A stretch of DNA of 9,613 bases, taken from contig JAJECB010000422.1 of NCBI GenBank assembly GCA_022822245.1, forward strand, positions 1-9,613, written 5' to 3'. Below the pieces are notes generated by a model. The model searched no databases and was not told the DNA's origin. It was given only the letters and a program-made list of their open reading frames with translations. Both the position numbers and the translations under genes were made by a program. Numbering within the stretch: position 1 is the first letter of the stretch; each line of letters starts with the position of its first letter. This document shows positions 5,799 to 9,613 of the stretch, piece after piece. Source of the stretch: Gammaproteobacteria bacterium (GTDB lineage: Bacteria > Pseudomonadota > Gammaproteobacteria > HK1).

Positions 5799-5828
5799 GC
5801 CCGGCCCGCGCCGCCGCGCGGGCCGGGC
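5799..5828 (+). promoter_or_regulatory. Strong GC hairpin between binding-protein and permease genes
   Basis: A perfect 12-bp stem, 5799-5810 (GCCCGGCCCGCG) with 5817-5828, encloses a 6-base loop, CCGCCG. It starts 23 bases after the stop of the binding-protein gene. No T-run follows, so it is not a classic intrinsic terminator. Its place between a highly translated binding-protein gene and the permease genes resembles the intercistronic stem-loops known to protect or partly terminate such transcripts (as in malE-malF), giving more binding protein than membrane components. That role is inference. Confidence 0.6.
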
Positions 5829-5955
5829 GGCGCCGCCACACCGACGCCAATCGATACCCCGCCCTGACCCGGAAACCTCGCCGATGTCCCGGATAGCGGA
5901 CGCCGATCGGTGATCCTTCCGGGCTGATCAGGCGGGGCGCACGCGAGACGCAAGC

Positions 5956-6612
5956 GTGGAATGGAACTTCGCCGCCGTCTTCCAGCACTTCGGCTACCTC
6001 ATGGAGGGGGCCGTCGTCACGGTCCAGGTCTCCGCCCTCTCGATGGTCATCGCGATCGTGCTCGGGCTGGTCGTCGCGCTCGTCCGCATGGCGCCAATCC
6101 TCGTCCTGCGCATGATCGCGAGCGTCTACATCGACATCTTTCGCAGCACCCCCCTGCTCGCTCAGCTCGTGTGGATCTACTTCGCGTTCCCCATCCTGAC
6201 CGGCATCCGGGTTTCCCCCTTCGTCGCCTGCACGATCTCGCTCAGCCTCTACGCGAGCGCGTATCTCGCCGAGATCTACCGCGCCGGGATCCTCTCCATC
6301 GCGAGCGGGCAGCGCCACGCCGGCCTCGCGCTCGGCATGACGCCCCGGCAGGTCATGACCCGCGTCGTGCTGCCGCAGGCGGTCACCCGCATGCTCCCCC
6401 CGATGGGGAGCCAGTTCATCACCCTGTTCAAGGACTCCGCTCTCGTCTCCCTGGTGACCCTGCAGGACCTCATGTGGAGCGCGCAGTCCCTCGCCGCCTT
6501 CACCCTGCGCACCGTCGAGGTGCTGACGGTGGTCGCCTTCATCTACATGGCGCTCACCATCCCGCAGGCCTTCATCGTCAACCACCTCCACCGGCGCTTC
6601 GGGGCGGACTGA
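5956..6612 (+). CDS. Amino-acid ABC transporter permease (HisM/GlnP type), first subunit
   Basis: A 218-residue inner-membrane permease with about five transmembrane helices and the BPD_transp_1 fold. The start is GTG at 5956, giving MEWNFAAVFQHFGYLMEGAVVTVQVS, the usual opening of HEQRo-family permeases (helix 1 follows LxGxxxTVxxS). A conserved IDIFRSTPLLAQLVWIYFAFP segment lies at about 59-79. The EAA loop that docks on the ATPase runs from EIYRAGILSI at 106 through GQRHAGLALGMTPRQVMTRVVLPQA to 142. The Shine-Dalgarno site is weak. The gene follows a roughly 180-base gap containing the GC hairpin and lies 15 bases before the second permease. The two permeases are paralogues and probably form a heterodimer. 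Confidence 0.92.
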   Translation: MEWNFAAVFQHFGYLMEGAVVTVQVSALSMVIAIVLGLVVALVRMAPILVLRMIASVYIDIFRSTPLLAQLVWIYFAFPILTGIRVSPFVACTISLSLYASAYLAEIYRAGILSIASGQRHAGLALGMTPRQVMTRVVLPQAVTRMLPPMGSQFITLFKDSALVSLVTLQDLMWSAQSLAAFTLRTVEVLTVVAFIYMALTIPQAFIVNHLHRRFGAD

Positions 6613-6627
6613 GGAGCCGCGGGCACG

Positions 6628-7293
6628 ATGAAGTATCAGTGGCACTTCGAGGTGGTGTGGGAGAACTTCCCCATCATGCTGAGCGGCATCGGGCTCACGA
6701 TCGCCCTCTCCGTCCTCAGCATGCTCGCGGGCGCCGTCCTGGGGATGGTGATCGCGCTCGCCCGGCTCAGCCCGTGGGCGGCGCTTCGCGGCATCGCGTA
6801 CGGCTATACCGAGCTGTTCCGCACCACCCCTCTGCTGATGCAGATCGTGTGGGTCTTCTACGTGCTGCCGCTCCTCACCGGCATCACCTTCTCCCCCTTC
6901 TATTCCGGCCTCGTCGCCTTCGGCCTCAACATCGCCGCGTTCATGGCCGAGATCTACCGCGCCGGGATCACCTCCGTGGGGCGAGGCCAGACCGAGGCGA
7001 GCCTCGCCCTCGGCATGACCGAAGCTCAAGTGATGCGCCGCATCGTGATCCCGCAGGCGATCACCCGCATGATCCCGCCGATCGGTACCATGTGGGTCAG
7101 CCTCTTCAAGGACACTTCGCTCGTGTCCGCGATCGGAGTGACCGAGCTCATGTACCAGGCGCGCTTCCTCGCGGTGGACACCTACCGTCCGGTCGAGATC
7201 TTCACCGTGTGCGCGCTCATCTACTTCGTCATCACCTTCCCGCAGTCGATCGGAGTCAACTGGCTCTATCACAAGTACCGCACCCGGGAGTGA
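6628..7293 (+). CDS. Amino-acid ABC transporter permease (HisM/GlnP type), second subunit
   Basis: A 221-residue inner-membrane permease paralogous to the preceding one. Landmarks are NFPIMLSGIGLTIALSVLSML for helix 1, TELFRTTPLLMQIVWVFYVLP in the middle, and the EAA loop EIYRAGITSVGRGQTEASLALGMTEAQVMRRIVIPQA at about 107-143. This is followed by MIPPIGTMWVSLFKDTSLVSAIGVTEL, the typical segment preceding the last helix. GAGGAG at 6611-6616 overlaps the stop of the first permease and serves this ATG. The gene ends 18 bases before the ATPase gene, so translation is tightly linked. It should form the membrane channel with the first permease. Confidence 0.93.
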   Translation: MKYQWHFEVVWENFPIMLSGIGLTIALSVLSMLAGAVLGMVIALARLSPWAALRGIAYGYTELFRTTPLLMQIVWVFYVLPLLTGITFSPFYSGLVAFGLNIAAFMAEIYRAGITSVGRGQTEASLALGMTEAQVMRRIVIPQAITRMIPPIGTMWVSLFKDTSLVSAIGVTELMYQARFLAVDTYRPVEIFTVCALIYFVITFPQSIGVNWLYHKYRTRE

Positions 7294-7311
7294 GGAGGAG
7301 CCCGAAGGACC

Positions 7312-8058
7312 ATGGCCGACGTCGTGCTTCGCGTTGAGGACCTGCACAAGAGCTTCGATGCCCTGGAGGTGTTGAAGGGGGTCTCCATGGAGGTGGAGCG
7401 CGGCGAAGTGGTGGTCATCATCGGCGCGAGCGGCTCCGGCAAGAGCACCTTCCTGCGGTGCCTCAACCGGCTCGAAGAGCCCAACCGGGGCCGGATCTTC
7501 CTCGAGGACGTGGAGATCACCGATCCGAAGACCGACCTGCCGAAGGTCCGGCGCAACATCGGCATGATCTTCCAGCAGTTCAACCTCTTCCCCCACATGA
7601 CGGCGATCCGGAACGTGATGGAGGGGCCGCTCACCGTGCTGAAGATGTCCGGAGACCAGGCGCGCGAGCACGCCGCGCAACTGCTGGACAAGGTCGGCCT
7701 CAGCGACAAGCTGGACGTCAAGCCCGGACAGCTCTCGGGCGGGCAGCAGCAGAGGGTCGCGATCGCCCGCGCGCTCGCGATGGAGCCGAAGGTGATGCTG
7801 TTCGACGAGGTGACGTCCGCGCTTGACCCGGAGCTTGTGGGCGAAGTACTTTCGGTGATGAAGCAGCTCGCGGACGAAGGGATGACCATGGTCGTCGTCA
7901 CCCACGAGATGCAGTTCGGAGAACGGGTTGCGGATCAGGTGGTGATGTTCGACGAGGGAGTGATCCTCGAGCAGGGCCCTCCCGACAAGATCTTCCGGCG
8001 GGCCGAGAGCGAACGCACCCGCCGCTTTCTCAACCAGCTCCACTGGGAAGGCGAATAA
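7312..8058 (+). CDS. Amino-acid ABC transporter ATP-binding protein (GlnQ/HisP type)
   Basis: A 248-residue cytoplasmic ABC ATPase with every catalytic motif intact. These are Walker A GASGSGKST (38-46), the Q-loop in MIFQQFNLFPH (85-95), signature LSGGQQQR (141-148), Walker B VMLFDEVTSALD (161-172, Glu166 as catalytic base) and H-loop His198 in VVTHEM. The IFQQFNLFPHMTA and FDEVTSALDPELVGEVL stretches are characteristic of polar amino-acid (GlnQ/HisP) systems; Val rather than Pro in DEVTSALD is common there. GGAGG at the preceding stop supports the ATG at 7312. It energises import through the two preceding permeases. The next gene starts 14 bases after the stop. Confidence 0.96.
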   Translation: MADVVLRVEDLHKSFDALEVLKGVSMEVERGEVVVIIGASGSGKSTFLRCLNRLEEPNRGRIFLEDVEITDPKTDLPKVRRNIGMIFQQFNLFPHMTAIRNVMEGPLTVLKMSGDQAREHAAQLLDKVGLSDKLDVKPGQLSGGQQQRVAIARALAMEPKVMLFDEVTSALDPELVGEVLSVMKQLADEGMTMVVVTHEMQFGERVADQVVMFDEGVILEQGPPDKIFRRAESERTRRFLNQLHWEGE

Positions 8059-8072
8059 CCCGGACCCCTGCC

Positions 8073-9143
8073 ATGCTGAAGCGCGATCTCGACACCCCGT
8101 CCCTGCTCCTCGATCTCGATCTGGTGGAGCGCAACATCGCGGAGATGGCCGCGTTCTTCCGCGGCCACGGCGTGGGGTGGCGGCCCCACACGAAAGGGCA
8201 GAAGGTCCCCGAGATCGCGCACATGGAGCTCGAGGCGGGCGCGCTCGGCATCACCTGCGCGAAGCTCGGCGAGGCCGAGGTGATGGCCGAGGCCGGGATC
8301 CGGGACATTCTCATCGCCAACCAGGTGGTGGGGCGGCAGAAGGCGGAGCGCCTCGCCGCGCTGCTCGACCGGGCCGACGTCGTGGTCGCCGTCGACAGCA
8401 TCGCGAACGGGGAGGAGCTGAGCGCGGCGGCCCATGCGCGCGGCAAGCGCCTTCGCGTCATCGTGGAGGTCGACAACGGCATGCAGCGCGCGGGCGTCGC
8501 ACCCGGGGATCCGGCCGTCGAGCTCGCCCGGAATCTCTCCGCGCTCCCGGGCCTGCGCTTCTGCGGGGTGATGGCGTGGGAAGCGCACTGTCTCGGGCGA
8601 CCGATGGACGAGCGGCGATGCTGCTGCGAGGAAGCGGTCGGCACCCTCGTCGCCACCGCCCGCCAGTGCCGCGCGGCCGGTCTCGACGCCGGGATCGTGA
8701 GCTGCGGCGGCACCGGCACGTTCATGATCACCGCCGGAATCGAGGGGGTCACCGAGATTCAGGCAGGCGGAGGGATCTTCAGCGACGTGCTCTACGAGAG
8801 CTGGGGCGTAGAGCACCCCTTCGCGCTCACCGTGATGTCCACGGTCACGAGCCGCCCGACCCCGCGGCGCATCATCACCGATGCCGGACGCAAGGCGATG
8901 AGCATGGACATCGCGACGCCGCGCGCGATAGGCCTCGATCACGTCGCGAAGGTGGCCCTGAGCGCCGAGCACGGGGTCGTCAACCTCAGCGAGCCCGATA
9001 CCTCGCTCAGGGTCGGGGACAAGCTGGAGTGGATCGTCGGCTACGGCGACACCACCGTCTTCCTGCACGACGAGATGGTGGCGACCCGGGGAGACCGGGT
9101 CGAGAAAGTCTGGCCGGTGCTCGCTCGCGGCAAGATCAAGTAG
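8073..9143 (+). CDS. D-threonine aldolase / D-serine dehydratase-like PLP enzyme (alanine racemase N-terminal domain)
   Basis: A 356-residue cytoplasmic fold-type III PLP enzyme of the DSD1/D-threonine-aldolase-like group. The opening DTPSLLLDLDLVERNIAEMA is diagnostic. GWRPHTKGQKVPEIA (35-49) carries the probable PLP lysine, Lys41. Phosphate and ring contacts are expected around EVDNGMQRAG (132-141) and SCGGTGTF (210-217), and EIQAGGGIFSDV (228-239) follows. The C-terminal DSD1-like domain has SAEHGVVNL (297-305). The stretch that normally reads H-x-C or H-x-D for the divalent metal appears here as GYGDTTVFLHD (323-333), with Tyr324 in place of His. Known relatives cleave D-beta-hydroxy amino acids to glycine plus aldehyde or dehydrate D-serine. 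Its place right behind the importer suggests it acts on the imported substrate. No clear Shine-Dalgarno site; coupled translation is likely. Confidence 0.85.
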   Translation: MLKRDLDTPSLLLDLDLVERNIAEMAAFFRGHGVGWRPHTKGQKVPEIAHMELEAGALGITCAKLGEAEVMAEAGIRDILIANQVVGRQKAERLAALLDRADVVVAVDSIANGEELSAAAHARGKRLRVIVEVDNGMQRAGVAPGDPAVELARNLSALPGLRFCGVMAWEAHCLGRPMDERRCCCEEAVGTLVATARQCRAAGLDAGIVSCGGTGTFMITAGIEGVTEIQAGGGIFSDVLYESWGVEHPFALTVMSTVTSRPTPRRIITDAGRKAMSMDIATPRAIGLDHVAKVALSAEHGVVNLSEPDTSLRVGDKLEWIVGYGDTTVFLHDEMVATRGDRVEKVWPVLARGKIK

Positions 9144-9235
9144 GCCGAGGAATCCAGGCGGATGCGCCGGCGGGGAATCGGAGGATCATGGGGTCTCCGC
9201 ACGCGACGGAGCGTACTCTGCCGGGAGGAGCGGAC

Positions 9236-9613
9236 ATGATCATCGACGCTCACGCCTACTGCTTTCCTCCGCTCGGGGAAGCGAACGGCTTCCCGAGCGC
9301 GGCGGAGCACCTGCGCTACGTGCAGCGGGAGATGGCGGACCACCACCAGCCCGTGTGGCGGCTGCGCGACGGCGCCCGGGTCGGAGACAACTCGATGCTC
9401 TCGGACCCCGAGGACGGCACTCTCGCCGGGCTGACGGACGTGGCGTTCCGATCGGGGGGTCACGGCCGCCTGGTCTGGACGGTGGACGGAGAGGACTACG
9501 CCAAGCAGTACCTGCCGCCCTACATGAGCGATCTCTCCCACCCGCCGGAGCAGATGGTCGCGCAGATGGACTATGTCGGCGTCGAACGGGCGGTGCTGCA
9601 CACCAACCCCATC
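9236..9613 (+). CDS. Amidohydrolase family protein, 5' part (truncated by window end)
   Basis: The first 126 residues of a protein that runs off the window with no stop. It begins MIIDAHAYCFPPLGEANGF, the standard opening strand and first metal-binding turn of the Amidohydrolase_2 (ACMSD-like, TIM-barrel) family. It later shows MVAQMDYVGVERAVLHTNPI, the typical second strand with GV-(D/E)-RAVL. GGGAGGAG at 9223-9230 lies five bases before the ATG and fixes the start; an in-frame ATG at 9188 would add 16 residues that do not look like the family. The usual first metal motif H-x-H reads His6-Ala-Tyr8 here. It follows the PLP-enzyme gene by 92 bases on the same strand and probably belongs to the same catabolic unit. 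Substrate unknown. Confidence 0.82.
   Translation, partial: MIIDAHAYCFPPLGEANGFPSAAEHLRYVQREMADHHQPVWRLRDGARVGDNSMLSDPEDGTLAGLTDVAFRSGGHGRLVWTVDGEDYAKQYLPPYMSDLSHPPEQMVAQMDYVGVERAVLHTNPI

Noticed and set aside
5799..5828. Intrinsic terminator ending the binding-protein transcript
   Set aside because: The stem is strong but no T-run follows, and the permease genes that need the same transcript lie immediately downstream.
5665..8043. A 792-codon open frame on the minus strand opposite the two permeases and the ATPase
   Set aside because: It is the antisense shadow of three intact, motif-complete transport genes; its low-complexity His/Asp/Arg/Glu composition is an artefact of codon bias.

Overview
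This is a high-GC bacterial window with ATG/GTG starts, several clear Shine-Dalgarno sites, a Sec-type signal peptide, a periplasmic-binding-protein ABC importer and REPIN-like palindromic repeats. Together these suggest a Gram-negative, probably proteobacterial, free-living heterotroph. The sequence alone does not fix the taxon.

Left part (1-3427). About 420 bases without a gene but with a possible promoter lead into a small NIPSNAP-family protein on the + strand (427-759). It converges on and overlaps by 14 bases a minus-strand cluster. In transcription order the cluster is a DGLPVVPPT-motif protein of unknown function (3427-2363), a UGSC-family selenoprotein (2311-1748) and an alpha/beta hydrolase (1636-746). 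The selenoprotein is the main discovery. A simple ORF reading ends at an in-frame UGA. Translation past it reads Sec-Gly-Ser-Cys-Ser-Ser-Cys and then 75 more sensible codons. A perfect 9-bp hairpin with a GUC loop lies 10 nt after the UGA, which fits a bacterial SECIS element. The upstream DGLPVVPPT gene is in the same frame as the selenoprotein. Only one UAG stands between them, inside an acidic Asp-rich stretch encoded by hexanucleotide repeats, so the pair looks like a split two-domain protein or one that could be read through.

Middle (3428-4933). Two copies of a roughly 90-bp REPIN-like palindrome, in opposite orientations, flank a + strand EamA/DMT-type exporter (3748-4659).

Right part (4934-9613, all + strand). 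A compact operon encodes a polar amino-acid ABC importer: binding protein, two HisM/GlnP-type permeases and a GlnQ-type ATPase. Next come a D-threonine-aldolase/D-serine-dehydratase-like PLP enzyme with an altered metal site and the start of an amidohydrolase that runs off the window. A strong GC hairpin lies between the binding-protein gene and the first permease. The operon plausibly imports and catabolises an amino acid or related amine, perhaps a D- or beta-hydroxy amino acid. The substrate is inference.
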